Notes under the pieces: model-generated
Database searches by the model: none
Told to the model about the DNA's origin: nothing
What the model saw: the letters and a program-made list of their open reading frames with translations, nothing else
Program-made: the position numbers and the translations under genes
Shown here: positions 19,773-31,153 of the stretch, piece after piece
Numbering within the stretch: the stretch's first letter is position 1
Layout: every line of letters starts with the position of its first letter
Origin: Kofleriaceae bacterium
GTDB lineage: Bacteria; Myxococcota_A; Polyangia; Haliangiales; Haliangiaceae
NCBI GenBank assembly: GCA_018057825.1
Contig: JAGPCY010000048.1
Location: forward strand, 1-64,000
DNA: 64,000 nucleotides
Direction of reading: 5' to 3'

Positions 19773-20392
19773 GGGACCTCCGGCGGCGCGGCCTCGGCGA
19801 GGAGCTTGTAGAACTCGCGCTTGGCGTAGAACAGGCGGGTGCGGACGGTGACCGCGTTGGAGTCGACCAGGTAGGCGATGTCCTTCAGGTCGCGCCCCTC
19901 GATCTCGTGGAGGTACAGCACCAGGCGCTTCTTGGGCGCCAGCTTCTCGAGGGCGGCGTAGACCCGCGCCTGATCCTCGCGCCGCTCGAGGGCGCGGGCC
20001 GGCGACTCGGGGCGGTCACCGTCGCTGCGCTCGAGGGCGGCCTCGAGATCGGCGACCGCGATGGCGGCCGGGCGCCGCGCCCGCGCGCGCATCTTGCCGA
20101 AGGCGACGTTCAAGCAGATCCGATACAGCCAGGTGCCGAGCTGCGCCTCATGGCGAAACTGCGCCAGCCCGCGGAACGCGATCACGAAGACCTCCTGCAC
20201 GAGGTCCTCGAGCTCGCCGCGATCGCCGAGCACCCGGTACAGGTTGGCGGCGACCACCCGGCGGAACCGGTGATACAGCTCGTCGTGGGCGCTGCGCTCG
20301 TTGGCCTTGCACCGCCGCACCAGCTCGCGCTCGTCGAGCCCCGACAGGGGCCGATCGCCGGCGCGCGCCGGATCGCTGGGTTGCTTGGCCAC
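19769..20392 (-). CDS. RNA polymerase ECF-type sigma factor
   Basis: A sigma-70 family regulator of about 207 residues. Region 2 is visible as YHRFRRVVAANLY...LEDLVQEVFVIAF, with the helix GTWLYRICLNVAF. Region 4 is LEKLAPKKRLVLYLHEIEG followed by the helix-turn-helix DIAYLVDSNAVTVRTRL. It directs RNA polymerase to stress-type promoters and is paired with the FecR anti-sigma factor downstream. The start is uncertain. An ATG at 20404 gives four more residues, but TATGCT at 20405-20400 looks like a -10 box 7 nt before the GTG at 20392, so the GTG is preferred, assuming a leaderless mRNA. Confidence 0.88.
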   Translation of the reverse strand: MAKQPSDPARAGDRPLSGLDERELVRRCKANERSAHDELYHRFRRVVAANLYRVLGDRGELEDLVQEVFVIAFRGLAQFRHEAQLGTWLYRICLNVAFGKMRARARRPAAIAVADLEAALERSDGDRPESPARALERREDQARVYAALEKLAPKKRLVLYLHEIEGRDLKDIAYLVDSNAVTVRTRLFYAKREFYKLLAEAAPPEVP

Positions 20393-20584
20393 GAGAGAGA
20401 GCATACCGATTGCGCGGGGTGTGACGCGATCAGTGTCCGGATGAGGTGGCGGCGTTCATCGGGCGTGGCAGAGCCCACGGTGGCGGGATCACTCGTCGTG
20501 GTTTCAGCAGGTTACGCAACGGCCAGGACAGGCGCCCGCCGACACCGCCTTGCCAACACCGGGCCGGGCCGGGTACGGCAGGCC

Positions 20585-22090
20585 ATGCCCTCCCCCGCCG
20601 CCGACGCCCGCGCGCTCCTGGCCGACCTCGCGGTCGACGTGCCCACCGGTCACGACCTCGTGGCCCGCACGCCGATCACCGGCGAGACGATCGCCACCCT
20701 GCCCGCTGCGACCCCGGCCGAGGCCGACGCCGCGATCGGCCGGGCCCACGCCGCCTTCGCGGCCTGGCGCCGGGTGCCGCCGCCGGTGCGCGGCGAGGTC
20801 GTGCGGCGCTTCGGCGAGGCCCTGCGCGCGGCCAAGCCGGCCCTGGCCCGGCTGGTGACGATCGAGGCCGGCAAGATCGCGTCGGAGGGCGCCGGCGAGG
20901 TCCAGGAGATGATCGACGTCTGCGACTTCGCGGTCGGCCTGTCGCGTCAGCTCACCGGCCTCACGATCGCGACCGAGCGCCGCGACCATCGGATGATGGA
21001 GACCTGGCATCCGCTGGGCGTGGTCGGCATCATCTCGGCCTTCAACTTCCCGGTCGCGGTGTGGTCGTGGAACGCGGCCCTGGCCCTGGTGTGCGGCGAC
21101 CCGTGTGTGTGGAAGCCGTCGGAGAAGACGCCGCTCACCGCGCTGGCGACCCAGGCGCTGTTCGCGCGCGCCGCCGCCGGCTGCGCCGACGCGCCGGCCG
21201 CGCTGTCGTCGGTGCTGCTCGGCGGTCCGGCGCTGGGCGCGGCGCTGGTCGACGACCGGCGGGTCGCGCTGGTGTCGGCGACCGGCTCGACCGCGATGGG
21301 CCGCGCGGTGGCGCCGCGCCTGGCCGCGCGCTTCGCTCGCGCCCTCCTCGAGCTGGGCGGAAACAACGGCGCGATCGTCGCGCCGACCGCCGACCTCGAG
21401 CTGGCGGTGCGGGCCATCGCCTTCGCCGCGATGGGCACCGCCGGCCAGCGCTGCACGACGCTGCGCCGGCTGTTCGTCCACGCCGAGATCTACGACGCCC
21501 TGGTGGCGCGGCTGCGCAAGGTCTGGGCCTCGGTCGCGGTCGGCGATCCGCGCGACGCCGGCACCCTGGTCGGCCCGCTGATCGATGACGGCGCCGCGGC
21601 GGCGATGGATCGCGCCCTGGCCCGGGCCCGCGCCGACGGCGGGGCGATCGTCGGCGGTGAGCCGGTCGACCGCGGCGGGGGGGCCTACCGTCGCCCGGCC
21701 TTGGTCGAGCTGCCGACCCAGCGCGGGCCGATGCTCGAGGAGACCTTCGCGCCGATCCTCTACGTCACGCCGTACCGCGACCTCGAGGAGGCGATCGCGG
21801 CGCACAACGCCACCGCCCACGGGCTGTCGTCGTCGATCTTCACCAACGACCTGCGCGAGGCCGAGCGCTTCGTCGCGGCCGACGGCTCAGACTGCGGCAT
21901 CGCCAACGTCAACCTCGGGCCATCGGGGGCCGAGATCGGCGGCGCCTTCGGCGGCGAGAAGGACACCGGCGGCGGCCGCGAGTCGGGGTCCGATAGCTGG
22001 CGGCAGTACATGCGGCGCGCGACCAACACGATCAACTACGGCCGGTCCCTGCCGCTGGCCCAGGGCGTGGTCTTCGAGGTCGACGGGTAG
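20585..22090 (+). CDS. Aldehyde dehydrogenase, ALDH7/aminoadipate-semialdehyde type
   Basis: A 501-residue NAD(P)-dependent aldehyde dehydrogenase of the ALDH7 (AmaB, piperideine-6-carboxylate) group, which oxidises alpha-aminoadipate semialdehyde in lysine breakdown. Landmarks are the cofactor block SAFNFPVAVWSWN and KPSEKTPLTA, the catalytic-Glu motif LELGGNNGAIV, the catalytic Cys in TAGQRCTTLRRLF, and the late GGAFGGEKDTGGGRESGS. ALDH7 enzymes carry ELGGNN where most ALDHs have ELGGK. No other lysine-degradation gene is adjacent. The start at 20585 (MPSPAADARA) is chosen because homology begins there; TACGGC lies 5 nt upstream. Confidence 0.88.
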   Translation: MPSPAADARALLADLAVDVPTGHDLVARTPITGETIATLPAATPAEADAAIGRAHAAFAAWRRVPPPVRGEVVRRFGEALRAAKPALARLVTIEAGKIASEGAGEVQEMIDVCDFAVGLSRQLTGLTIATERRDHRMMETWHPLGVVGIISAFNFPVAVWSWNAALALVCGDPCVWKPSEKTPLTALATQALFARAAAGCADAPAALSSVLLGGPALGAALVDDRRVALVSATGSTAMGRAVAPRLAARFARALLELGGNNGAIVAPTADLELAVRAIAFAAMGTAGQRCTTLRRLFVHAEIYDALVARLRKVWASVAVGDPRDAGTLVGPLIDDGAAAAMDRALARARADGGAIVGGEPVDRGGGAYRRPALVELPTQRGPMLEETFAPILYVTPYRDLEEAIAAHNATAHGLSSSIFTNDLREAERFVAADGSDCGIANVNLGPSGAEIGGAFGGEKDTGGGRESGSDSWRQYMRRATNTINYGRSLPLAQGVVFEVDG

Positions 22091-22213
22091 CGCAGCCACC
22101 GCGCAGTGAGCACAACCTGCGCACCGCCGGCCCGACCGACGCCGCGACGGCCGCGCGCAGGGCCGACCACGGGCCGCCGCGGCGCTGGCACGTCGGCTGC
22201 TGAAGGTGCTGGC

Positions 22214-23767
22214 ATGCGTACCTTCGTCATCTCCACCCTGGTCGCGGCCGCCTTCGGCTGCGCCGACGACCCGACCCTCGACCAGCACGCCGCCGAACTC
22301 GCCGGCGTACCGACCACCGCCCGCCCCGAGATCGGGCGCGTGCAACGCGACGACGGCTCGCGCTGCCTCGGCACGTTGATCGCGCCCCGGGTCGTCCTGA
22401 CCTCGGCGTCGTGCGTGACCGACGGCTACTGGCGCAACACGGTGACGACGCCGCCGCCCGGCACGGCCTACGTCTTCACCGACAAGAACGGGACGCTGCG
22501 CAGCTACGCGATCGATCGCGTGCGCGGGTTCTACGGCGACTGGTACGAGCGGATCCTCGACGACGAGTTCGGGACCTCGGTGGCGCTGGCCCACCTGACG
22601 ACCGCGGTGCCGATCAACCAGGCGACCCCGGCGACCCTGGCCCTGGCCTTGCCGGCGCTGGGCGCGTCGGTGCGGGTCTACGGCTGGGACGCCTACGAGA
22701 CCTACGGCAAGCAGCTCCGCGACTTCACCTTCACCGGCGGCGTCTCGCCCTTCACCTGGGACTTCGTCGATCGCGGCGGCCCCGCCACCGACGCCAGCGG
22801 CGCGCTGTGGGGCACGGTCCACCGCTACGTCAACTACGGCGGCTTCGCCGAGCACCTGTTCACCTCGCTGCCGTTCTATCGTCGCCAGCTCGAGGGCGTG
22901 CGCCTGGCCTGGGACGGCCCCGACGAGGTCGGGTTCACGCGCGCGGGCACGACCTACCGCACCGAGCTGCCCGGCTCGGCCACCGCGTGCCGCGCCCTGT
23001 GCGAGGCCGATCGTCGTTGCCACGCGTTCACGTTCTATCCGAGCGGCGGCTACTGCGATCTGCAGGACGCCGCCGCCGAGGCCGCGCCGTCACCGTCGGG
23101 CACCACGGTGGCCGGACTGCCGGCCCGCTTCGAGCTCGGCGTCGATCGCTGGGGTGACGATCTCGAGAGCCAGACCCAGCCCCGCGCCGACGCCTGCGCC
23201 GCCGCCTGCGGCCGCCACGGCGGATGTCGAACCTGGACCTGGAACAGCGCGACCAAGCTGTGCTGGCTCAAGGGCGCCAACCCGGCGGCGCCGACGGCCT
23301 GCGCGACCTGCACGTCGGGCGTGATCAGCCGGCAGTGGGAGAGCATGGTCGATCGCCCGGGGCACGACTACCTGACCCTGACCGCCAACGACGCCGCGGC
23401 GTGCAGCGACCTGTGTCGGCGCGACGCGCGCTGCCAGGCCTTCACCTGGGTGGCGTTCACCAAGCACTGCTGGCTCAAGGACGCGGCCGCGACGCCGCGG
23501 CCGACCACGACCGCGATGACCTCCGGCGTCCGCCGTGGCCTCGAGGTCGACACCAATCGCAGCGGCTCGGACTACCGCTCGTTCGCCAACTCCGACCTCG
23601 ACCCCAACGTCTGCCAGGCGGCCTGCGCGGCCGAGCCGAACTGCAGCGCCTGGACCTACGACGGTCGCAGCGATCGCAGCAAGCGCTGCCATCTGAAGAA
23701 CGGCGTGCCGGCGCCGAGCGCGATGCCGGGCGCGGTGTCCGGCGTGAAGGGCCTCGAGTTCCTGTGA
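22214..23767 (+). CDS. Secreted trypsin-fold pseudoprotease with PAN/Apple-like modules
   Basis: A 517-residue lipoprotein with signal MRTFVISTLVAAAFGC. Residues about 35-225 follow the chymotrypsin fold (CLGTLIAPRVVLTSASCV), but the catalytic His of the usual TAAHC is Ser, and the GDSGGP serine motif is replaced by RGGPATDASGALWG, so it is probably inactive. Four Cys-rich PAN/Apple-like modules follow, each with C-x3-C and (H/A)FTW or TWTW blocks (CRALCEADRRCHAFTF, CQAACAAEPNCSAWTY). These typically bind proteins or sugars. It may act in adhesion or prey contact. The start is set by the signal peptide. Confidence 0.8.
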   Translation: MRTFVISTLVAAAFGCADDPTLDQHAAELAGVPTTARPEIGRVQRDDGSRCLGTLIAPRVVLTSASCVTDGYWRNTVTTPPPGTAYVFTDKNGTLRSYAIDRVRGFYGDWYERILDDEFGTSVALAHLTTAVPINQATPATLALALPALGASVRVYGWDAYETYGKQLRDFTFTGGVSPFTWDFVDRGGPATDASGALWGTVHRYVNYGGFAEHLFTSLPFYRRQLEGVRLAWDGPDEVGFTRAGTTYRTELPGSATACRALCEADRRCHAFTFYPSGGYCDLQDAAAEAAPSPSGTTVAGLPARFELGVDRWGDDLESQTQPRADACAAACGRHGGCRTWTWNSATKLCWLKGANPAAPTACATCTSGVISRQWESMVDRPGHDYLTLTANDAAACSDLCRRDARCQAFTWVAFTKHCWLKDAAATPRPTTTAMTSGVRRGLEVDTNRSGSDYRSFANSDLDPNVCQAACAAEPNCSAWTYDGRSDRSKRCHLKNGVPAPSAMPGAVSGVKGLEFL

Positions 23768-23768
23768 C

Positions 23769-24980
23769 CTAGCGCCGGCTCGGGAGCGCGGTGAAGGTCA
23801 GGTCGGCGTCGACCGCGCAGGTGAGCGCGTCCTCGTCGCCGTCGCGCGCGAGCCGGCACGGCGCGGCGTCGTGGCCGCCGTCGAGGGCCGGCAGGCGCAG
23901 CTCGAGGCCGGTGGCGGTCGGGGCCCAGGTGCCGCGGAACGAGACCTTGTCGCGCATGCCCTGGCACGCGGTCCGCACCACCAGCGCTAGCGAGCGATCG
24001 CGCTTGAGGGTGAGCTTGATCTCCGGTCGGTCGCACGGCATGAGGCCCTGCTCCCACGCGCCGCCGAGCCCCATCAGGCGCTCGTAGACGGTGGCCGGGG
24101 GCAGATCGAGGCGGACCGCGGCGCGAAAGCGTGGATCGCTGACGAGCTTGGCGAAGGCGCGATCGAAGCGGGCCTCGACCAGCCACTCGACGGCGTCGGG
24201 GCGCTTGCTCGCGGCCAGGCGCTCGAGGGCGACGATGGCGTCGGCGGCGCGCTTGCCGGTGGCGGCCAGGGCGGCCAGGCGATAGTGGGCCTCGGAGTGA
24301 TCGGCGTCGATCGACAGCACGATCTGCCAGCCCTTGAGCGCGGTCTTGCCCTTGGCCTTGCGGGCGGCGGCGACCACGCGCGCGAGGTCCGGCGAGACCC
24401 GGTTCGGATCAGTCGGCGGTGGATCGGTCGGCGGCGGAGCGGTCGGCGGCGGATCGACCGGCGGTGGATCGGTCGGCGGCGGATCGGTCGGCGGCGGATC
24501 GGTCGGCGAGGCGCCGCGCCGGTACCCGCGGTCGAAGGCCACCACGTCGGCCAGCTCGCGCCCGCCGCGCCGCACGACGTACTCGACCGCGATGATGCGC
24601 TCGGTCGGCGACAGCCAGAGGTCGACGATGGAGGCCACCGGATCCGGGCTCTGCCAGGTGACGACCACCGCGCCGCCGGGGGCGGTGACGGTGACGACCC
24701 GGCCCTTCGCGGTCGCCGTCAGCCGGGCCTTCGACCCACGCTCGGCGCTGGGCAGGCGCGTCGCGAGGGCCGCGACCTGATCGGCGGGCGCGGCGGCGCA
24801 GCTCGGCAGCCCCCGGGCGACGCCGGCGGTGACGGTCAGCGGCTCGCAGATGCGGGCGGCGCCGACCAGGTAGCGCTTCTCGTTGGCGGCGATGCCACCG
24901 AAGGAGTCGGCGCGGGCGGCGGCGGTGGTCGCGGCCACCGCCACGGCGACGGCGGCCCAGCGCGACAGCGGGGCGATCAT
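23769..24980 (-). CDS. Exported protein with PTDPP-repeat linker
   Basis: A 403-residue exported protein, signal MIAPLSRWAAVAVAVAATTAAARA. Residues about 30-150 form a beta-rich domain. A Pro/Thr/Asp linker (about 158-188) is encoded by a 15-bp repeat around 24410-24510. A helical, TPR-like region (about 195-290: KGWQIVLSIDADHSEAHYRLAAL) follows, then a C-terminal beta domain with a conserved Cys pair. No family is recognised. TATTCC ends 6 nt before the ATG, fitting leaderless expression. Its stop lies 2 nt from the convergent pseudoprotease gene, so the two transcripts meet tail to tail. Confidence 0.7.
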   Translation of the reverse strand: MIAPLSRWAAVAVAVAATTAAARADSFGGIAANEKRYLVGAARICEPLTVTAGVARGLPSCAAAPADQVAALATRLPSAERGSKARLTATAKGRVVTVTAPGGAVVVTWQSPDPVASIVDLWLSPTERIIAVEYVVRRGGRELADVVAFDRGYRRGASPTDPPPTDPPPTDPPPVDPPPTAPPPTDPPPTDPNRVSPDLARVVAAARKAKGKTALKGWQIVLSIDADHSEAHYRLAALAATGKRAADAIVALERLAASKRPDAVEWLVEARFDRAFAKLVSDPRFRAAVRLDLPPATVYERLMGLGGAWEQGLMPCDRPEIKLTLKRDRSLALVVRTACQGMRDKVSFRGTWAPTATGLELRLPALDGGHDAAPCRLARDGDEDALTCAVDADLTFTALPSRR

Positions 24981-25038
24981 GGATCGGGAATAGCACGGCG
25001 ATCGCTGCCGCGCCGCGGCGTTCGTTGTAGGGTCGGCT

Positions 25039-26196
25039 GTGCTCCGCGACGTCGTCCGCGCCGTGACCCGCGCCTCGGCCGCCCTCGATCGCGGGGCGGT
25101 GCGGGTGATGGAGCGACGGATGGCCCCGAACGCTCGACGGGCCGCGGTCCCCACCGACGCCCATCGGCGGTTGGTCGAGCTGGCGGCGCGCTACGGCGAC
25201 GACACCCTGGGCGCGCCCAGCCGGTTCTTTCCGGCCCCACCGCCGCCGGTGGTCGACGAGCGGCCCGATGGCGAGGCCTGGGGCGCGCGGGTGTCGCTCC
25301 TGCGCTGGTCGTCGGGCTACCGACCGTTTCTCCCCGAGCATCGCGACGACCATCACCGCTGGGTCGCCAACCACACCGCCCACGCCCGGCTGTATCACGT
25401 CGGGCCGGGTCGGCCGACCATGGTCGTCCTCCACGGCTGGGGCGGCGGGGCCTGGTGGCTCGAGGAGCGCGCCTTCGTGGTCGGCTACTGGCTGGCCCGC
25501 GGGTTCGACGTCGCCCTGTTCCAGCTCCCGTTCCACGGCGCCCGCGCTCCTGACGGCGTCGGCCGCGGCCCGCGCTCGGGCGCGCTGTTTCCGTCGACCA
25601 ACGTGGTGCGCACCAACGAGGCCTTCGGCCAGGCGATCTGGGATCTGCGCGGCCTGGCCACCCACCTGCGCGCCCGCGGCGCGTCGGCGATCGGCGCGAT
25701 GGGCATGAGTCTGGGCGGCTACACGACGGCGCTGTGGGCGTCGCTGGACCGCGAGCTGGCCTTCGCCGTGGCGATGATCCCGGCGGTCGATCTCTCCGCG
25801 CTCTTGTGGCGCCACGGCGACGCCAGCCCGACCCGACGCCAGGCCGCCGCCGCCGGGGTGTCGGCCGAGCTCCTGGCCGAGGTCTTCGCGGTCCACGCCC
25901 CGACCACCCGGCCGTGCCTGGTGCCACCGGCGGCGCGCATGATCGTCGCCGGCGCCGGCGACCGGATCACGCCGCCCGATCAGGCCGAGCGGCTGCGCGC
26001 GCACTGGGACGGCTGCGCCCTGCACTGGTTCCCCGGCGGCCACCTGGCGCAGGTCGGCCGCGGCGACGCCTTCCGCGCGGTGCGCCGGCACCTGGCGGCC
26101 GCCGGCTTCGGCGAGCCGCGGCGGCCCCGACGCGAGCGCGAGCCCAGAGATCCCAGAGACCCCAGAGACCCCAGAGACCCCAGAGATCCCAGATGA
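25039..26196 (+). CDS. Alpha/beta hydrolase (ABHD18/DUF2048-like)
   Basis: A 385-residue alpha/beta-hydrolase. Visible elements are the oxyanion strand VVLHGWGGGAWW, the nucleophile elbow GMSLGGYTTALWAS, an acid in VAGAGDRITPPDQ and a histidine in FPGGHLAQVG. The overall layout resembles the ABHD18 group; substrate unknown. The C-terminus runs into a DPR tripeptide repeat encoded by a 9-bp tandem repeat (about 26140-26193), ending 13 nt before the next gene. The start is GTG 25039 with TAGGGT 5 nt upstream. It leads a tightly spaced plus-strand operon. Confidence 0.8.
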   Translation: MLRDVVRAVTRASAALDRGAVRVMERRMAPNARRAAVPTDAHRRLVELAARYGDDTLGAPSRFFPAPPPPVVDERPDGEAWGARVSLLRWSSGYRPFLPEHRDDHHRWVANHTAHARLYHVGPGRPTMVVLHGWGGGAWWLEERAFVVGYWLARGFDVALFQLPFHGARAPDGVGRGPRSGALFPSTNVVRTNEAFGQAIWDLRGLATHLRARGASAIGAMGMSLGGYTTALWASLDRELAFAVAMIPAVDLSALLWRHGDASPTRRQAAAAGVSAELLAEVFAVHAPTTRPCLVPPAARMIVAGAGDRITPPDQAERLRAHWDGCALHWFPGGHLAQVGRGDAFRAVRRHLAAAGFGEPRRPRREREPRDPRDPRDPRDPRDPR

Positions 26197-26209
26197 AGCG
26201 GAGTGACCG

Positions 26210-28086
<1,877 letters not shown>

Positions 28087-28090
<4 letters not shown>

Positions 28091-29142
28091 CCGCGGTGGT
28101 GCGCGACGCGATGACGCCGATCGAGGCCCGGGCCTTCCACGCCGAGGCCACGGTCACCGATCTGCACGCCGACACCGCCAAGCTGATGGACAAGCTCGAG
28201 TTCGATCTGGCCGAGCGCCACGAGCGGCCGATGCCGGGTCGATGGAACTACGTCGGCCACGTCGATCTGCCGCGGCTGCGCGACGGCGGGGTCGCGGCCC
28301 AGGTGTTCGGGCTGTGGACGGTCCCCTACCCGGAGCGCGGCTGCAAGCGCGCGGTCGACACCCAGCTCGACGCCCTCGACCGCGCGATCGCCGCCCACCC
28401 CGAGCAGGTCGCGTGGGCGCTCACCGCCGACGAGGTCGCGGCGTGCAAGGCCCGCGGACAGCTCGCCGCGATGGGCGGCATCGAGGGTGGTCAGGCCCTC
28501 GAGGGCGATCCAGCCAACGTCGCCTACTTCGCGCGCCGCGGGGTCCGGGCCATCGGCCTCTTGCACTTCTCGGCCAACGCCCTGGGCGCGCCGGCCAAGG
28601 GCAAGGGCGCCGATCCGTCGCGCGGCCTGTCGGCGATCGGCCGCGACGTGATCCGCGAGATGAACCGGTGCGGCGTGATCGTCGACCTGGCCCACATCAA
28701 CCAGAAGGGCTTCTACGAGGCCCTCGAGCTCACGACCGCGCCGCCGATGGTGACCCACACCGGGGTCGCCGGGGTCCACCCGCACTGGCGCAACATCGAC
28801 GACGCCCAGCTCCGGGCGGTCGCCGATCGCGGCGGCTGCGTCGGCATCATCTTCGCGCGCCGGTTCCTGGGCGGCGCCGATCTCGAGGCGGTGGTCGATC
28901 ACCTGCTGCACATCGTCGACGTCGCCGGCCCCGACGTGCCGGCCCTGGGCTCGGACTTCGACGGCTTCGTCGTCCCGCCGGCCGGCCTCGAGGACGTCGC
29001 CTGCTTGCCCAACCTCACCGCGGCGCTGTCGCGGCGCGGGGTCGGCCCCGAGGTCCTGGCCAAGATCCTCGGCGGCAACGCCCAGCGCGTCCTGGCCGAC
29101 GTGCCGCCGACCTGCTACCTGGCGGAGCGCGATCATGCGTAA
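28087..29142 (+). CDS. Membrane dipeptidase-type (M19) zinc peptidase
   Basis: A 351-residue renal-dipeptidase-family enzyme that cleaves dipeptides, often with D-residues, using two zinc ions. The ligand blocks are in family order: TDLHADT (HxD) near residue 27, GGIEGG with the bridging Glu, THTGVAGVHPHWRNI, and LGSDFDGF. No signal peptide is evident, so it is likely cytoplasmic. The start is GTG 28087, overlapping the stop of the methyltransferase gene by 4 nt; an ATG at 28111 is the alternative. The stop overlaps the next gene by 8 nt, showing a coupled operon. Confidence 0.88.
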
Positions 29143-30238
29143 CGTCTTGACGATTGGAGCCGCCCTGGCGCTGGCGGCCTGCCCGGCGAAGTCTGGCGGC
29201 GACCGCGCCGGCGCAGGCACTGGCGCGATGGCCGCAACCACCGACGGCGGCGCGCCGCCGCGGACGATCGATGCCCGCCCCGGCGGTGGACCGATCGCGC
29301 TGCCGCCCGCGCCGCCCGTGCCGCGGCCCCCGGCCGGGCTGCCGGCGCTGCCGGCCGACCTCACGATCACCGCGGCCGAGGTCGCCCTCGGCGAGCTGTT
29401 GTTCCACGAGCCGCGCCTGGGCGCCGACGGCACGACCGCGTGCGCGAGCTGCCACGATCCGAGCCAGGACTGGAGCGGCACCGAGCCCCACCCGCAGACC
29501 GCGGCCGGGCGCCCGAGCCTGCGCCGCGCCGCCTCGCTGTCGAACCTGGCCTGGGCGGTCGAGTTCGGCTGGGACGGCCGCGGCGGTGACCTGCCGAGCT
29601 GGCTGCCCAACCACGCCCGCGGGCAGCAGAACCAGTCCTTCGCCGACACCGCGGTCAAGCTGGCGGTCAGCCCGACCTACGCCGCGCACCTGGTGCGGGC
29701 CGCCGACGGCCGCAGCCACGCCGACACCGTCTTGGCCGCGCTGTCGGCCTACGTCCTCACCCGGTTCGTCGGCGCCAGCCCGTGGGATGGCGTCGAGGCC
29801 AACCTCGACACCGCGCCGCCCGAGCTGGTGGCCGGCTACAAGCTGTTCACCGGCAAGGCGCTGTGCGCGAGCTGCCACCCGCCGCCGCTGTACACCGACA
29901 ACAGCTACCACCGCCTCGGCCTGATCAAGTCCCCCGACGAGGGGCGCGGTCGGGTCGACGCGGCCGCCCGCGGCGCGTTCAAGACCCCGGGCCTGCGCGG
30001 CGCGACCCGACGCGCGCTGTTCTTCCACGACGGCAGCGCGACCAGCCTCGAGGCGGCGGTCGACTGGCACCTGGCCGGCGGGCGCGGCCACGGCGCCGAT
30101 CCCAGCGTGATCGACCCCGGCCTGCCGCCGGTGGCGCTCCTGCCCGAGGAGCGCGGGCAGCTCCTGGCCTTCGTCCGAGCCCTGACCGCGGCCGCGCCGC
30201 CGCCGGCGCGCCCGACCTTGCCGACGGATCTGCCGTGA
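29135..30238 (+). CDS. MauG/cytochrome c peroxidase-family dihaem lipoprotein
   Basis: A 367-residue dihaem protein of the bacterial cytochrome c peroxidase/MauG family. It has the lipobox LAAC (Cys16), a Pro/Gly linker, and two haem motifs: CASCH at about 103-107 and CASCH at about 244-248. Family blocks GELLFHEPRLGADGT, SLRRAASLSNLAW, FKTPGLRGATRRALFFHDG and LLAFVRAL are present. It would reduce peroxide or oxidise a partner protein in the periplasm. It overlaps the dipeptidase by 8 nt and the following hydrolase by 4 nt. Confidence 0.87.
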   Translation: MRNVLTIGAALALAACPAKSGGDRAGAGTGAMAATTDGGAPPRTIDARPGGGPIALPPAPPVPRPPAGLPALPADLTITAAEVALGELLFHEPRLGADGTTACASCHDPSQDWSGTEPHPQTAAGRPSLRRAASLSNLAWAVEFGWDGRGGDLPSWLPNHARGQQNQSFADTAVKLAVSPTYAAHLVRAADGRSHADTVLAALSAYVLTRFVGASPWDGVEANLDTAPPELVAGYKLFTGKALCASCHPPPLYTDNSYHRLGLIKSPDEGRGRVDAAARGAFKTPGLRGATRRALFFHDGSATSLEAAVDWHLAGGRGHGADPSVIDPGLPPVALLPEERGQLLAFVRALTAAAPPPARPTLPTDLP

Positions 30239-31131
30239 CCTCGCCGTGGGCCCAGCGCCTCGAGCTGCGCCTGGGCCAGGCCCAGATGGCCACGATCGAG
30301 CGCGGCCTGCGGGCCGCCGCCGGGCTGCATCGCCGGTCGGTCACCGTCGACGATCTGACCTTGGCCGCGCTGGTCCGCCCCGGCGCCGGCGTGCCGGTGG
30401 TGATGATCCACGGCTTCGGCGGCGACAAGGAGACCTGGCTCCTCCTGGCGCCGTGGCTGCGCCGCCGGCCGCTCTACGTCCTCGACCTGCCCGGCCACGG
30501 CGCGTCGACGGTGGTGCCGCGGGCCCGGGCCACCCCGGCGGCCATGGGCCGCGCGATCGTCGGGGCCCTCGACGCCCTGGGCCTGGCGACCGTCCACCTG
30601 TGCGGCAACTCGATGGGCGGCGGCATCGCGCTGTGGATCGCGCGCCACCATCCCGCGCGGGTCGCGTCGCTGACCCTGGTGGCCTCGGTCGCGCCCGAGC
30701 TGGCCGAGAGCGAGCTGACCCGGGCCCTGGCCCGCGGCGAGAACCTGCTCATCCCCGGCACCGAGGACGCCGATCGCTTCGTCAAGCTGGTGACCGAGCG
30801 GCCGCCGCGGGTGCCGCGCGCGGTCAAGCGCTACGTCGCCGCCCGCCGAGCCGCGGCCCGGCCGGTCCTCGAGGAGATGTTCCGCGGCTGGGTCGAGGCC
30901 CACCCGGATCACGGGCTGCCGCGCGACCTCGAGGCCATCGCCCAGCCGACGCTGATCGTCCACGGCCGCTGCGATCGCATCATCCACGTCGACACCGCGC
31001 GCAAGGTCGCGGCCGCGGTCCCGCGCAGCGCGCTGCGGATCCTCGACGGCGTCGGCCACGTCCCGCAGCTCGAGGCCCCGCGCCAGGTCGCGGCGCTCCT
31101 GGCCGCTCACCTGGCGGCCGTGACGTCGTGA
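30235..31131 (+). CDS. Alpha/beta hydrolase
   Basis: A 298-residue alpha/beta-hydrolase of the epoxide-hydrolase/esterase-like group. It shows MIHGFGGDKETW (oxyanion region), DLPGHGAS, the nucleophile elbow GNSMGG with Ser at about residue 126, an acid in VHGRCDRIIHVD and a catalytic His in GVGHVPQLE. The substrate is unknown. The start GTG 30235 overlaps the previous stop (GTGA). No signal peptide is seen. A helical cap domain lies at about 155-230. Confidence 0.87.
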   Translation: MTSPWAQRLELRLGQAQMATIERGLRAAAGLHRRSVTVDDLTLAALVRPGAGVPVVMIHGFGGDKETWLLLAPWLRRRPLYVLDLPGHGASTVVPRARATPAAMGRAIVGALDALGLATVHLCGNSMGGGIALWIARHHPARVASLTLVASVAPELAESELTRALARGENLLIPGTEDADRFVKLVTERPPRVPRAVKRYVAARRAAARPVLEEMFRGWVEAHPDHGLPRDLEAIAQPTLIVHGRCDRIIHVDTARKVAAAVPRSALRILDGVGHVPQLEAPRQVAALLAAHLAAVTS

Positions 31132-31153
31132 TGGTCCCGATGATGGTGGCCCG

